NCBI GenBank assembly: GCA_049597955.1
Contig: JBMYND010000002.1
Span: 1 to 64,000 of the forward strand
Direction: 5' to 3'
DNA from: JAYPAN01 sp049597955
GTDB taxonomy: Bacteria > Pseudomonadota > Alphaproteobacteria > RS24
Length of the DNA: 64,000 nt
Shown in pieces: positions 17,489 through 26,530 of the stretch; positions within the stretch are counted from its first letter, which is position 1, and the number at the start of each line of letters is the position of its first letter. The notes under the pieces are model-generated. The model was not told the origin of the DNA. It did no database searches and was given only the letters and a program-made list of their open reading frames with translations. The translations under genes and the position numbers were made by a program.

Positions 17489-18697
17489 CTAGCTTTTCGG
17501 CAAGCCCAGCACATGTTCGCCGACAATATTGCGCTGGATTTGCGATGTGCCACCGCCAATGGTTGCCGAAAAACTGTTCAGATAGCCGCGCTGCCAGACG
17601 CCATCATTATGCGCCTGTGCATCGCCAACATAATAAGCCGCCCTTGTGCCTTGCATGGTTATCGCAAAAGCATTGAGGCGCTGGTAAAAATCGCTGCTCG
17701 ACAGCTTGCTGCCCAAAGCCAGCGACATGGGGTAATCTTGATTGAGCGGGGCAATTTTGCCGCGCCGACTGTTCAGCCCCAGCGCGCGCGCCTCGCTCAT
17801 CAGCTTGACCAATTCCTCACGAATGGCCGGGTCTTCCAATGCCGGCCTGCCATTGACCTGCGCCTCGCGCGCCAAATCAATAATATCGGCCGGATTGGTC
17901 AGCATCATCACATGGCCGCCCGCCTGGCCGGAGCGCGCGCCGCGCTCATATTCCAGCGTCTCCATGGCAATCAGCCAGCCTTCGCCTTCCGCCCCCATCA
18001 GGCAGTCAGCCGGAATCCGCGCATCGGTGAAAAAGGTTTGCGTAAAGCCATATTCGCCGGTCAGCTTGCGGATTGGCACAGTCTCCACCCCATCGGCTTT
18101 CATCGGCGCGAGGAAAAAGCTCAAGCCCTTATATTTGCTTTCGGCTTGCGGATTGGTGCGCGCCAGCAAAATCATATAATCGGCATAATTGCCCTGCGTC
18201 GTCCAAATCTTCGAGCCGTTAATCACATAATCATCGCCATCGCGCACAGCGCGGGTCTGGGCATTGCCAAGGTCGGAGCCATTATCGGGTTCGGAAAAAC
18301 CCTGACACCAAATATCCTCAGCCGATAAAATGCGTTGAATATATTTCTGCTTTTCATCTTCGCTGCCGCGATTGAGCAAAAGCGGGCCAGTCCAATTCAG
18401 GCCAATCGCATTGAGCATAATCGGTGTGCGCTCATTGGCCATGATTTTGGTCGCCGCATCCTGAAAGGCGCGGTGCAGGCCGCCGCCGCCATATTCCTTC
18501 GGCCAATGCGCGCCGAGATAGCCCGCCTCATAAACCTTGTTTTGCCAGTCACGCAGGAAATTAAACTGTTCATCCGTGCCGACTTCCATAAATGTCAGCG
18601 GCAGCATGAAATCGGTTTCGCGCGGTGTGTTTTCGCCAAACCAGGCTTCCGCCGCTTCCCGATAAGCGTCTAAATCCTTTTCGTCATATTCGGCCAT
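17489..18697 (-). CDS. Acyl-CoA dehydrogenase family protein (first subunit of a pair)
   Basis: A 402-residue acyl-CoA dehydrogenase. AHWPKEYGGGGLH, WCQGFSEPDNGSDLGNAQTRA (substrate and flavin contacts), GSKIWTTQGNYADYMILLART, and C-terminal ATIGGGTSQIQRNIVGEHVLGLP are the diagnostic blocks. It oxidises an acyl-CoA to the enoyl-CoA in beta-oxidation. It is transcribed first and is followed closely by a shorter paralogue, so the two may form one mixed enzyme. The start ATG is preceded by AAGGGAGAC. Confidence 0.92.
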   Translation of the reverse strand: MAEYDEKDLDAYREAAEAWFGENTPRETDFMLPLTFMEVGTDEQFNFLRDWQNKVYEAGYLGAHWPKEYGGGGLHRAFQDAATKIMANERTPIMLNAIGLNWTGPLLLNRGSEDEKQKYIQRILSAEDIWCQGFSEPDNGSDLGNAQTRAVRDGDDYVINGSKIWTTQGNYADYMILLARTNPQAESKYKGLSFFLAPMKADGVETVPIRKLTGEYGFTQTFFTDARIPADCLMGAEGEGWLIAMETLEYERGARSGQAGGHVMMLTNPADIIDLAREAQVNGRPALEDPAIREELVKLMSEARALGLNSRRGKIAPLNQDYPMSLALGSKLSSSDFYQRLNAFAITMQGTRAAYYVGDAQAHNDGVWQRGYLNSFSATIGGGTSQIQRNIVGEHVLGLPKS

Positions 18698-18797
18698 TTG
18701 CGTCTCCCTTATCGTTCAAAACTATAGGGCAAAGCGGGCAGGGGGCAAAGCCCGCATGACGCGACATTCGGTCTCTTTTATCAGGCACCAAAGCAAA

Positions 18798-18820
18798 CCG
18801 CCCGGCACAGGGCCGGGCGG
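18798..18820 (-). terminator. Intrinsic terminator of the Calx-beta/RTX gene
   Basis: CCGCCCGGC (18798-18806) pairs with GCCGGGCGG (18812-18820) around a 5-base loop. On the minus strand the stem is followed by TTTGCTTT. It lies 26 bp past the stop of the frameshifted gene. Confidence 0.75.
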
Positions 18821-18846
18821 CTCATTATCAGGCAGGCTGCACAATG

Positions 18847-19652
18847 TCAGACAAGGTCGAATTGCGCCAAAGTCAAATCGGCCGTCCAATCTTCCAGCAC
18901 CATCACCACCACATCATCTGAGGGGTTCTGATTGCCATTATTGAAAGTAATCACCGTATCATTGATGCCGGCATCATTGCTGGCATTGCCAGTGGCATAA
19001 TTGCTGTCATTGCTGGTTTCAAAAAACAGATATGATTCAAGCAATGCCACTTTGGCCGGGTCATTTGGCAGCAGATTGATGGCTGTGAGCTGGCTCGGGG
19101 TCACATCCACTTGGATTTTGTCTCCGGTGGCGAAATCTGTCACCACATCTGTCGCCCGCTTGCCGGCCGCCAATTCCAGCACAAATATGTCATTGCCCGC
19201 ACCGCCGGCAATCCTGTCTGCGCCGCCGCCGTGAAAATATTGGCATTACCCGTCGAGCCGACAAGCGCAGAGCCAAAACTGCCCGTATCATTATCGGTAA
19301 TTGTTACCATGCCGGTGGCCAGCACAATGTCATCCGTGCCGGCGCCGCTATAATCATCCGTGCCGACAACTTCATAAAGCTGCAATTCAAATGTCTCGCC
19401 GACTTCCAAAACCGTGTCATTGCTCGGGGTCAGGGTCAGTGTCTTGGCGGCGGTATCGTCCTTGGCAAAGCTCAGCGTGCCGGTCAGCGAAGTAAAATCA
19501 CTGCTCGATATTGGCAATTTGCCCTTGGGCACAATCACCCAGCGCACTGTCGTCGCCGCGCTCAAGGCTGATGATGGGGTTATCGTAACGGTTAAATTGC
19601 CGCCTTCGGCAACCGTTGCTGACAGGGTGATGTCATTAAATGATCCGGGCAT
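18847..19652 (-). pseudogene. Calx-beta / RTX-type secreted protein gene with one frameshift
   Basis: Two reading frames together make one protein of about 268 residues. The first part (from ATG at 19652, AGGAG 7 bp upstream) is a Calx-beta-like domain with LTPSNDTVLEVGETFELQLY and GMVTITDNDTGSFG. Near 19221-19240 the frame is lost: the minus strand reads AATATTTTCACGGCGGCGGC, and restoring one base gives NIFTGGGADRIAGGAGNDIF, a proper RTX calcium-binding nonapeptide. The rest, ELAAGKRATDVVTDF, continues in the other frame to a stop at 18847. RTX plus a short C-terminal domain suggests type I secretion. Either a recent inactivating deletion or a sequencing error in a GGC run. Confidence 0.75.
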
Positions 19653-19799
19653 GTCTGCTCTCCTGTGTTATCGCCCGATACAGAAAAGCAAAACAAGTGA
19701 CGCGGGGGCGCGATTGAATGTGTTTGGGATAATTCCTCATGAGAAGCCTAGCAAATTGAAGCGCCGGAGACAAGCAGGCGATTGCAAGCGGTCGCGCGG

Positions 19800-19827
19800 T
19801 TTACAAATTTGAATGCCATGCTAGGCT
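19800..19827 (+). promoter_or_regulatory. Candidate sigma-70-type promoter before the 3-hydroxyacyl-CoA dehydrogenase
   Basis: TTTACA (19800-19805), a 16-bp spacer and TAGGCT (19822-19827) lie about 50 bp before the start codon. It is a reasonable but unproven match. Confidence 0.3.
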
Positions 19828-19875
19828 CAGCTGAATTTGGCGATAGCGGCGAAAGCCAATAGGGGGAGGAAAACC

Positions 19876-21165
19876 ATGACACAAAATGCAGCCGATTATA
19901 TGAATCATGCCACGCGCAAAGTCTGGGAGATTGACGGCTTGCCGGACACGATTGCGCTGCGCCCGATTGGCAAAGTCGGCATTATCGGTGCCGGCACAAT
20001 GGGCGGCGGCATTGCCATGAATTTTGCCACTGTGGGCATAGAGGTCACCATTGTGGAAACCAAGCAGGAAGCCCTTGAGCGCGGGCTGGGCGTGATACGC
20101 AAAAACTACCAGCGCAGCGCCGATCGCGGTCGCTTTGAGCAATCCGAGGTCGATGCACGCATGGGCCGCATTACCGGCGTGCTGGATATGTCGGCTTTGG
20201 CTGATTGCGATTTGATTATTGAAGCCGTGTTTGAGGATATGGAGCTGAAAAAATCAATTTTTGCCGAATTGGACAAAATCGCCAAGCCGGGGGCGATACT
20301 TGGCACCAATACGTCCGGCCTCAATATTGACGAGATTGCCGCGCAAACCAAGCGACCCGAAGATGTGATTGGCCTGCATTTTTTCTCACCGGCCAATGTC
20401 ATGAAATTGCTTGAAATCGTGCGGGCAGACAAAACCGCCAATGATGTGGTCGCCACTTCAATGGATTTGGCCAAGAAAATCGGCAAAGTGGCGGCGCTTG
20501 TCGGTGTGTGTCCGGGCTTTGTCGGCAATCGCATTTTGGCGGCGCGTCAGATACAGGCTATGGATTTGGTCAATCAAGGCGTCATGCCTTGGGATGTTGA
20601 CAATGCGTTTAACAGTTTCGGCTTCAAAATGGGGCCGTTTCAAATGTCGGATTTGGCCGGTCTTGATATTGGCTGGAAAAAAGGCGCGACCACCAGCAAT
20701 CCCATTCGCGATGCGCTGTGCGAAATGGACAGGCGCGGCCAGAAAACCGGTGCCGGCTATTATGATTATGACGCGAATATGCAGCGCCAGCCCTCAGCGG
20801 TGACCGAGCAGGTGATTGCCGATGTGACCGGCATTGCTGCCGGTGCCGGGGCGCTTGACGAGGCGGGGATTATTGCCCGCTGCATGTATCCTATGGTCAA
20901 TGAGGCAGTGCGGATTTTGGAGGATAACAAGGCGCAACGACCCGAAGATATTGATGTGATTTGGGCCTATGGCTATGGCTGGCCCGGTGATACGGCAGGC
21001 CCGATGTTTTACGGCGACCTTGTGGGCGCGGATAAAATCCTCGCTGAAATGGAAAAGCTGGCCGAAGCTGATGACCGTTTCGCACCGGCTGAAACGCTGC
21101 GAAAATTGGCGGCTGATGGCGGGCGATTTGTTGATTTGGATTTGGGCGGCCTTAAAACCGGCTGA
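19876..21165 (+). CDS. 3-hydroxyacyl-CoA dehydrogenase
   Basis: A 429-residue enzyme oxidising 3-hydroxyacyl-CoA to 3-ketoacyl-CoA with NAD+. VGIIGAGTMGGGIAMNFA is the NAD-binding Rossmann loop near residue 38, NTSGLNIDEIA and GLHFFSPANVMKLLEIV contain the catalytic Ser/His-region motifs, and VGVCPGFVGNRIL starts the C-terminal dimerisation domain, present twice. It has no enoyl-CoA hydratase domain, so it is the dehydrogenase half of FadB only. The start follows GGGGGAGGAAAACC. Its 3' end overlaps the convergent neighbour by 14 bp. It complements the acyl-CoA dehydrogenases upstream. Confidence 0.92.
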   Translation: MTQNAADYMNHATRKVWEIDGLPDTIALRPIGKVGIIGAGTMGGGIAMNFATVGIEVTIVETKQEALERGLGVIRKNYQRSADRGRFEQSEVDARMGRITGVLDMSALADCDLIIEAVFEDMELKKSIFAELDKIAKPGAILGTNTSGLNIDEIAAQTKRPEDVIGLHFFSPANVMKLLEIVRADKTANDVVATSMDLAKKIGKVAALVGVCPGFVGNRILAARQIQAMDLVNQGVMPWDVDNAFNSFGFKMGPFQMSDLAGLDIGWKKGATTSNPIRDALCEMDRRGQKTGAGYYDYDANMQRQPSAVTEQVIADVTGIAAGAGALDEAGIIARCMYPMVNEAVRILEDNKAQRPEDIDVIWAYGYGWPGDTAGPMFYGDLVGADKILAEMEKLAEADDRFAPAETLRKLAADGGRFVDLDLGGLKTG

Positions 21166-21727
21166 CAAATTTCATCCGTAATTTCGGCATGGCGGCGTCA
21201 TTATGGCGCTGATTGGTGCTGTCGGTTTGATAATCAGTCCAGGTCAGGCCGGTGCCGCAATGATAGCGGCGGCCATATTTATCGGCGCAGGCGCGCTCCG
21301 ACACATGGCCGCCGGTCGCCAATATATTATCGGCAATCAGGCTGAGCATGGATAAAGGCCCTGTCTGCCAGCTTGTGCCAAAGCCCAAGCGCAATGTCGG
21401 CTCGGCCCGATATAATGTCGCGCGATAGCCCGCATCAACCAGCCCCGGCACCAACCAATAAGCGCCCTTGCCGCGCGCAATGGCCAGTGTTCCGCGCGCA
21501 TGAAACAATGGATTTTGCGCTTCATAATAATGCGTCATATTGTAATCGCGGCCATTGGGGGCACGGAAATTGCCGCCCCAAACATGCGAGGCGAAATGGC
21601 TGGAGGCGGCTTCAAACTGTATCAGCTCAAACCGGCTGTCAGCACGTACGGTGTGCGCCCCCATAACAAGTATGATGAGCAGTATCGGCAAAAGGCGCAA
21701 AATAAGGCGGGGCGGAAATAAGGGCAT
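21152..21727 (-). CDS. Exported protein of unknown function
   Basis: A 191-residue protein I do not recognise. Residues 1-29 form a signal peptide (hydrophobic core LILRLLPILLIILVMGA, cut after VRA). The mature part is rich in aromatic and glycine residues (HVWGGNFRAPNGRDYNMTHYYEAQ, TLRLGFGTSWQTG), has two cysteines (ACADKYGRRYHC) and ends in MKFVSRF; a terminal Phe is common in outer-membrane beta-barrels, so a small barrel is possible. Its ATG overlaps the stop of the upstream subtilase gene (TAATG), so the two are translationally coupled. Confidence 0.7.
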   Translation of the reverse strand: MPLFPPRLILRLLPILLIILVMGAHTVRADSRFELIQFEAASSHFASHVWGGNFRAPNGRDYNMTHYYEAQNPLFHARGTLAIARGKGAYWLVPGLVDAGYRATLYRAEPTLRLGFGTSWQTGPLSMLSLIADNILATGGHVSERACADKYGRRYHCGTGLTWTDYQTDSTNQRHNDAAMPKLRMKFVSRF

Positions 21728-22947
21728 TAATCCGGCACCAATTCGCCCTGCGGGCTTAAACTATTGGATAAATCCAATGCGCCATGACCAAATATCGGGT
21801 CTGGCCCGTCCGCACCCAAATCGCGCGCCGTATCGAGCAAAATTTCTTTGATTTGCATGCCGGTCAATTGCGGAAATTTATGCCGAACAAGCGCCGCCGC
21901 ACCGGCCACACGCGGCGCTGCATAAGAGGTGCCGGCGCTGTCGCCCTCTGCCAGCACATTGTCATGAGCGACCAGAAAATCATTGGCCATTAAACCGGCC
22001 GAGTGGCTGTAATCGGCCAAATCCGTGCCTTCATCATTCAGGGCGCCGACCCAAATCATCGCCTCACGGTCGGCCACGCCGCGCTGGCGCAGCCCGTGGG
22101 TGACGGCGGCGTTGAATGAACATTCATGGATGCGTCGGTCGGGACAATGCCGCCCCGAATTGCCGGCGGCAAAAATAAACAGCATTTTCGGGTCGAAATT
22201 GGTCGGCCCGGTCGCTTTGTAATTCAGCGCCACCATGGCCGCGACATCGGTTGCAAAATCTGTGTCTTCTTCGCCGGTGCTGCTGTCATAGCGCGCGCGG
22301 CCAAAGGAATTATTGGCGATGAAATAGCCATTTGTGTTCATATTCTCCCATGCCGTCTCGGCTGAGGCATTGATAAACAGGAAATCATAGAAAAATATAT
22401 CAGCTTCCGGCGCGACGCTGTTGACGACCAAAGCAACCTTGTCGCCATGGCTGTCAATCCGGTCATTGGAGTTGAATTCATCGACCACGGCAACATTCAC
22501 GCCCTTGCCCGTCCAGCCCTGATTCCATTGCACATTGGCACTTGTATCAAGACTGGCGATTGGCAGATTTGCCAGCGGGCTGAGTTGTTGATGGGCATTG
22601 CGCAGGCTTGGATAGACATCGCCATTATCGGCTTCATAAGGCAAGTCAGCCTGCGCGCCGAGAAACAGGGCCTCGGTTGCAGCCGTCAGTGTGGACGGCG
22701 TGCCAAGCGCATATTCGGATCCCAATTCAGAAACCTCGGACGGGTTAATTGCGGCGGCGGCGGCCAAGGTTTCGGGTTGTTGGGTGAATTTGCCGCAAGC
22801 TGTGAAAAACACCAAAAGCATGCATAAGCCAATGGGCCGAAAACCAGCCTTGAACTTTGCGCCGATTACCGAGAATGTGTGCCTTTGCCTGTCATTTTCG
22901 GCAAAGCCCGAATACCGGTCGCATGAAGATACTGTGTCACTCAACAT
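21727..22947 (-). CDS. Subtilisin-like serine protease (S8 family), probable lipoprotein
   Basis: A protein of up to 406 residues. A hydrophobic stretch ending LLVFFTAC looks like a lipobox near residue 50, later than usual, so the true start may be downstream of the ATG at 22947, which has no ribosome site. The S8 triad is visible: Asp in VNVAVVDEFN, His in RIDSHGDKVAL, Ser in GTSYAAPRVAG, with the oxyanion Asn in IANNSFGRA. Two cysteines (RHCPDRRIHEC) could form a disulfide. A periplasmic or surface protease; substrate unknown. It is coupled to the small exported protein that follows. Confidence 0.85.
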   Translation of the reverse strand: MLSDTVSSCDRYSGFAENDRQRHTFSVIGAKFKAGFRPIGLCMLLVFFTACGKFTQQPETLAAAAAINPSEVSELGSEYALGTPSTLTAATEALFLGAQADLPYEADNGDVYPSLRNAHQQLSPLANLPIASLDTSANVQWNQGWTGKGVNVAVVDEFNSNDRIDSHGDKVALVVNSVAPEADIFFYDFLFINASAETAWENMNTNGYFIANNSFGRARYDSSTGEEDTDFATDVAAMVALNYKATGPTNFDPKMLFIFAAGNSGRHCPDRRIHECSFNAAVTHGLRQRGVADREAMIWVGALNDEGTDLADYSHSAGLMANDFLVAHDNVLAEGDSAGTSYAAPRVAGAAALVRHKFPQLTGMQIKEILLDTARDLGADGPDPIFGHGALDLSNSLSPQGELVPD

Positions 22948-23155
22948 ATCAACAACAAATTAACTTGCGACAATCTCTATTATTGTTTGTTCGTCTATGT
23001 TTGCAAGCGCGCTGTTAATGCGCAAGGTGACGAATTGAAGCGGTGCTGAATGGCAGCCTCTTGCCGATTGACGAGATTTTGCCCTGTCACAGATTTGCCA
23101 TATGGCGCGAATATGACAAATTGAGTGTATCAATCTCCAATGAAAGGGTAACAGA

Positions 23156-24220
23156 TTGGAACCGTTTGAGATTTTCAGCCGCCTGTTTGATGAGGCCGCT
23201 GTGCTTGTTGACCATGAGCGCCTTGTCGTCCGTGCCAATGGCAGAGCGATAGATTTATTGGGCGAACATATTGTGGCCCAACCGCTTGATAATTTTTTGC
23301 GCCATCCGGAGTTTTTTGATGCGCTGGGACAGGCGCAAAGCGGCGATATGGTGACCGATATGAACTATACCCGCCATGACCATATTCGGCGCGATTTCAA
23401 AATTCGCTTTGCGCCATTTTTTGAAGGGCACACGCTGATTTTGTTTTTTGATGTCACCGCACAGCGCAGCATTGAGCGTATCCAGTCCGAATTTGTTGCC
23501 AATGTCAGCCATGAATTGCGCTCGCCGCTGACTGCTTTAAGCGGCTTTGTTGAGACATTGCAAACAACGGCGGCTGATGACCGGCGCGCCCGCGAAAAGT
23601 TTCTCGGCATTATGCATTCTGAAGCCCAACGCATGCAGCGTTTGATTGACGGTTTATTGTCGCTGTCGCGGGTAGAGGCGGAAGAACACAGGCCGCCGCG
23701 CGATGTGGTGAGTTTGCTGCCGATTATCGAAAATGCCGTATCGGCATTTGACACGCGCGCCCGCGATGATGACCGGCGGATAGAGATTATCCTTGATGCG
23801 GCGATTGACAGTCAGCCACTTGCCGTGCTGGCTGACCCGGATGAACTTTCCGAAGTGTTCCACAATCTTCTGGAAAACGCGCTCAAATACGGCAATTCGG
23901 CAACGCCGGTGCAGTTGCGCCTTGGCCCCGGGCGCGGTATCGGCCAGCAAAGCCGCAATGATTTGGTGCGGGTGGAAGTTATCAATTTCGGTGACACGAT
24001 TGACGAGCAGCATATTTCGCGGCTGACAGAGCGGTTTTACCGTGTTGACAAGGGGCGGTCGCGTAAAATGGGCGGCACTGGTCTGGGATTGGCCATTGTC
24101 AAACATATTGTCAATCGCCATCGAGGTCGCTTGCGGATTGCCAGCCAGGACGGCGTTACCAGCGTGGCGGTGACTTTGCCGCTGCATGACGCGGCTGAAA
24201 TTGCTTCTGAACAGCCATAA
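23156..24220 (+). CDS. phoR: Phosphate regulon sensor histidine kinase PhoR, no membrane segment
   Basis: A 354-residue histidine kinase. Residues 1-110 form a PAS-like domain (FEIFSRLFDEAAVLVDHERLV), FVANVSHELRSPLTALSGF is the H box with the phosphorylated His, NLLENALKYG the N box and GGTGLGLAIVKHIVNRHRG the G2 box. Unlike most PhoR proteins no transmembrane helices precede the PAS domain, and an in-frame stop at 23141 rules out an N-terminal extension. Translation appears to start at TTG (23156) after AAAGGG. It is followed by phoU and phoB. Confidence 0.87.
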   Translation: MEPFEIFSRLFDEAAVLVDHERLVVRANGRAIDLLGEHIVAQPLDNFLRHPEFFDALGQAQSGDMVTDMNYTRHDHIRRDFKIRFAPFFEGHTLILFFDVTAQRSIERIQSEFVANVSHELRSPLTALSGFVETLQTTAADDRRAREKFLGIMHSEAQRMQRLIDGLLSLSRVEAEEHRPPRDVVSLLPIIENAVSAFDTRARDDDRRIEIILDAAIDSQPLAVLADPDELSEVFHNLLENALKYGNSATPVQLRLGPGRGIGQQSRNDLVRVEVINFGDTIDEQHISRLTERFYRVDKGRSRKMGGTGLGLAIVKHIVNRHRGRLRIASQDGVTSVAVTLPLHDAAEIASEQP

Positions 24221-24258
24221 ACCGACTGTGTGGTCACCAGCGGCACGGCTTCACAAAA

Positions 24259-24287
24259 TTGTAATAAAACTGTCATAATCGTGTCAG
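24259..24287 (+). promoter_or_regulatory. Pho box before phoU
   Basis: TTGTAAT-AAAA-CTGTCAT-AATC-GTGTCAG shows three 7-bp repeats spaced 4 bp apart; the last two (24270-24287) closely follow the PhoB consensus of paired CTGTCAT half sites. It lies about 65 bp before the phoU start, suggesting PhoB autoregulation of phoU-phoB. Confidence 0.65.
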
Positions 24288-24350
24288 TCAGCCGGAGCAT
24301 TTTCCCAAAATATGGGGAGTTCCTTGCAAGAATGGCACAGGGCATTGAAA

Positions 24351-25055
24351 ATGAACGCTGAGAAAAAGACCGAATTCGAGCAGAATTTGCGGAACCTTAA
24401 TCTGATGATTGCGCGATTGGGGGGGCTTGCTGAGGCTCAATTTGCCCGCTCGGTCGAGGCATTGGAGCGGCGCGACAGCAGTGACATTCAACTTATTATT
24501 GATAATGACCGCCACCTTGATGCGCTTGAATTTGACATAAATGAAAAAGCGGTGGCGTTGATTTCACAAACCGCCCCAAAAGCACGCGATTTGCGTCGCG
24601 TGATTGTGGCGTTGAAAATCGCTTCCATTTTGGAGCGCGTCGGCGATTATGCCAAAAACATGGCCAAGCGCAGCCTCGTTATTATCGAACATGAGCAGCA
24701 TAAAAGCGACAATATCAGCTTGGCGCGCATGGCCGGTATCGTCCAACAAATGCTCAATCGCGTGCTGGATGCCTATGCGTCTGCTGATGCGATTATGGCG
24801 ATGGAAGTGTGGGACAGGGATATGGAAGTTGACCAGCTTCACACCAGCCTGTTTTTTGAAATCATGTCGGGCATTTCCGACAATCCGGCGCAAGTGTCGG
24901 CTTCATCGCATATGTTGTTTATCGCCAAAAACATTGAACGCATTGGCGATTATGCGACCGGCATTGCCGAGCAGATTTATTTTCTGCAACACGGCGCATT
25001 GCCAAGTGATGAACGCCCCAAAGCCGATAAATCAAGTATGAGCGCGCTGGGTTGA
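24351..25055 (+). CDS. phoU: Phosphate-specific transport system accessory protein PhoU
   Basis: A 234-residue all-helical PhoU with the two repeated three-helix units and their metal-binding motifs, ASILERVGDYAKNMAKR near residue 85 and AKNIERIGDYATGIAEQ near 190. It restrains PhoR signalling and links it to phosphate import. The start MNAEKKTEFEQNL is chosen because AGGGC precedes it; an earlier ATG at 24312 lacks a ribosome site. It lies between phoR and phoB, with no pstSCAB genes nearby. Confidence 0.93.
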   Translation: MNAEKKTEFEQNLRNLNLMIARLGGLAEAQFARSVEALERRDSSDIQLIIDNDRHLDALEFDINEKAVALISQTAPKARDLRRVIVALKIASILERVGDYAKNMAKRSLVIIEHEQHKSDNISLARMAGIVQQMLNRVLDAYASADAIMAMEVWDRDMEVDQLHTSLFFEIMSGISDNPAQVSASSHMLFIAKNIERIGDYATGIAEQIYFLQHGALPSDERPKADKSSMSALG

Positions 25056-25096
25056 GAGGGTTGTGCCGCGGTTAGTCCTCGGCGGGAGGTAATTGG

Positions 25097-25813
25097 ATGA
25101 GTGCGAAAATTCTTCTGGTAGATGATGAACCGGCCCAAATCGAATTGCTGCGTTATAATCTTGAAAAAGCCGGCTTCCAGATTTTGCAGGCCGATAATGG
25201 CCGCGATGCGATTTGGATGACCGAAGAGCATGAGCCTGATTTAATCGTGCTGGATTGGATGATGCCGGAAGCCTCCGGCATTGATGTTTGTCGTGAATTG
25301 CGCGCCCGCGCCGATACGCGGCTTTTGCCGATTTTAATGGTCAGCGCCCGCGGCGAGGAAGGCGATTTGTCGCTTGGCCTTGACAGTGGCGCCGATGATT
25401 ACATCACCAAGCCGTTTTCGCCGCGCGAATTAGTGGCGCGTGTGCGCGCGCTGTTGCGCCGTGCGCGGCCTTCTTTAATGCAGGATGTTCTTGAGTTTCA
25501 CGGCCTGTCGCTCAATCCCGAAACCATGCGGGTAGAGCGCGATGGCGATGCGATACATTTGGGCGCCAAAGAGTTTCAATTGCTCAGCGTGCTGATTGAA
25601 CGGCCGGAGCGCGTGTTCAGCCGAACGCAATTGCTTGATATGGTTTGGGGCCATGGTGTTTATGTCGAGGAGCGCACAGTGGATGTGCATATGAGCCGGC
25701 TGCGCCGCGCTTTGAACAAGGCCGGCGATGGTGGCCCGTCGCGGCCCGATATTATCCGCACAGTGCGCGGCACCGGCTATGCGCTGACCCAGCCTGTCGC
25801 CAAATCAAAATAA
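25097..25813 (+). CDS. phoB: Phosphate regulon response regulator PhoB
   Basis: A 238-residue OmpR-family regulator. The receiver domain carries the acidic pocket ILLVDDE, the phospho-accepting Asp in LIVLDWMMPEASG and the Lys of ITKPFSPREL. The winged-helix DNA-binding domain has EFQLLSVLIERPERVFSRTQLLDMVWG and ERTVDVHMSRLRRAL. GGGAGGTAATTGG precedes the ATG. It binds Pho boxes when phosphorylated by PhoR; one such box lies upstream of phoU. Confidence 0.95.
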   Translation: MSAKILLVDDEPAQIELLRYNLEKAGFQILQADNGRDAIWMTEEHEPDLIVLDWMMPEASGIDVCRELRARADTRLLPILMVSARGEEGDLSLGLDSGADDYITKPFSPRELVARVRALLRRARPSLMQDVLEFHGLSLNPETMRVERDGDAIHLGAKEFQLLSVLIERPERVFSRTQLLDMVWGHGVYVEERTVDVHMSRLRRALNKAGDGGPSRPDIIRTVRGTGYALTQPVAKSK

Positions 25814-25919
25814 AACATCACAGGCTTTGTTCGGGCGGCTGAAGATTCCAGCCCATTGCAATGCGCCGCCCGACCCGCTAGCCTTTGCGCCTGTGATGGA
25901 TATGCCGGGGGAGGGCATA

Positions 25920-26522
25920 ATGACCAAGACACTCGAATTTGTTTTTGATTTCGGCAGCCCCAATGCCTATTTGAGCTATCAGCTTGTGCCGGGCATTGTG
26001 GAGCGCACCGGCGCTGAAATCCGCTTTTTGCCATGCTTGCTTGGCGGTATTTTCAAAGCCACAAACAATAATCCGCCAATGGTCGCCTTTGGCGGCATAC
26101 CCAATAAAATGGCTTATATGGGCATTGAAATGGCGCGCTTTCAAAAGCGGCACAATATCACCAATTTCATGATGAACCCGCATTTTCCGATAAATACGCT
26201 GCAATTAATGCGCGGCGCGGTGGCCGCTGACATGGATGGCTATCTGGCCGATTATATCGCTGCCATGCTGCCTTGCATGTGGGAGCAAGGGCTGAAAATG
26301 GACGATGCTGAGGTGCTGTCCAAAGCATGGGCGGATGCCGGTTTTGACGCTGACAAGCTGGCCGCGCAAATCAATGACGCGGCGGTCAAGCAGCAATTGG
26401 TCAGCAATACAGAAGCGGTGGTCGCGCGCGGATGTTTCGGCATTCCGACATTTTTTGTCGGCGATGAGATATTCTTCGGCAAAGACCATATGCTCGAAGC
26501 CGAAGAATTGCTCACCGATTAA
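25920..26522 (+). CDS. DsbA-fold 2-hydroxychromene-2-carboxylate isomerase-like protein
   Basis: A 200-residue thioredoxin/DsbA-fold protein of the HCCA isomerase/kappa-GST group. The N-terminal FVFDFGSPNAYLSY has the Ser-Pro motif that replaces the CxxC of DsbA and activates glutathione, HFPINTLQLMRG is the helical insert, and GCFGIPTFFVGDEIFFGKDHM is the conserved cis-Pro end. Members isomerise chromene carboxylates in naphthalene breakdown or act as GSH transferases; the role here is unknown. The start follows GGGGGAGGGC. Its stop lies 8 bp from the convergent dioxygenase. Confidence 0.87.
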   Translation: MTKTLEFVFDFGSPNAYLSYQLVPGIVERTGAEIRFLPCLLGGIFKATNNNPPMVAFGGIPNKMAYMGIEMARFQKRHNITNFMMNPHFPINTLQLMRGAVAADMDGYLADYIAAMLPCMWEQGLKMDDAEVLSKAWADAGFDADKLAAQINDAAVKQQLVSNTEAVVARGCFGIPTFFVGDEIFFGKDHMLEAEELLTD

Positions 26523-26530
26523 CCGGCGGT

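Noticed and set aside
25831..25873. Inverted repeat TCGGGCGGC ... GCCGCCCGA after phoB as a terminator
   Set aside because: The loop is about 25 bases and there is no T-run, so an intrinsic terminator is not supported; it may be chance in GC-rich DNA.
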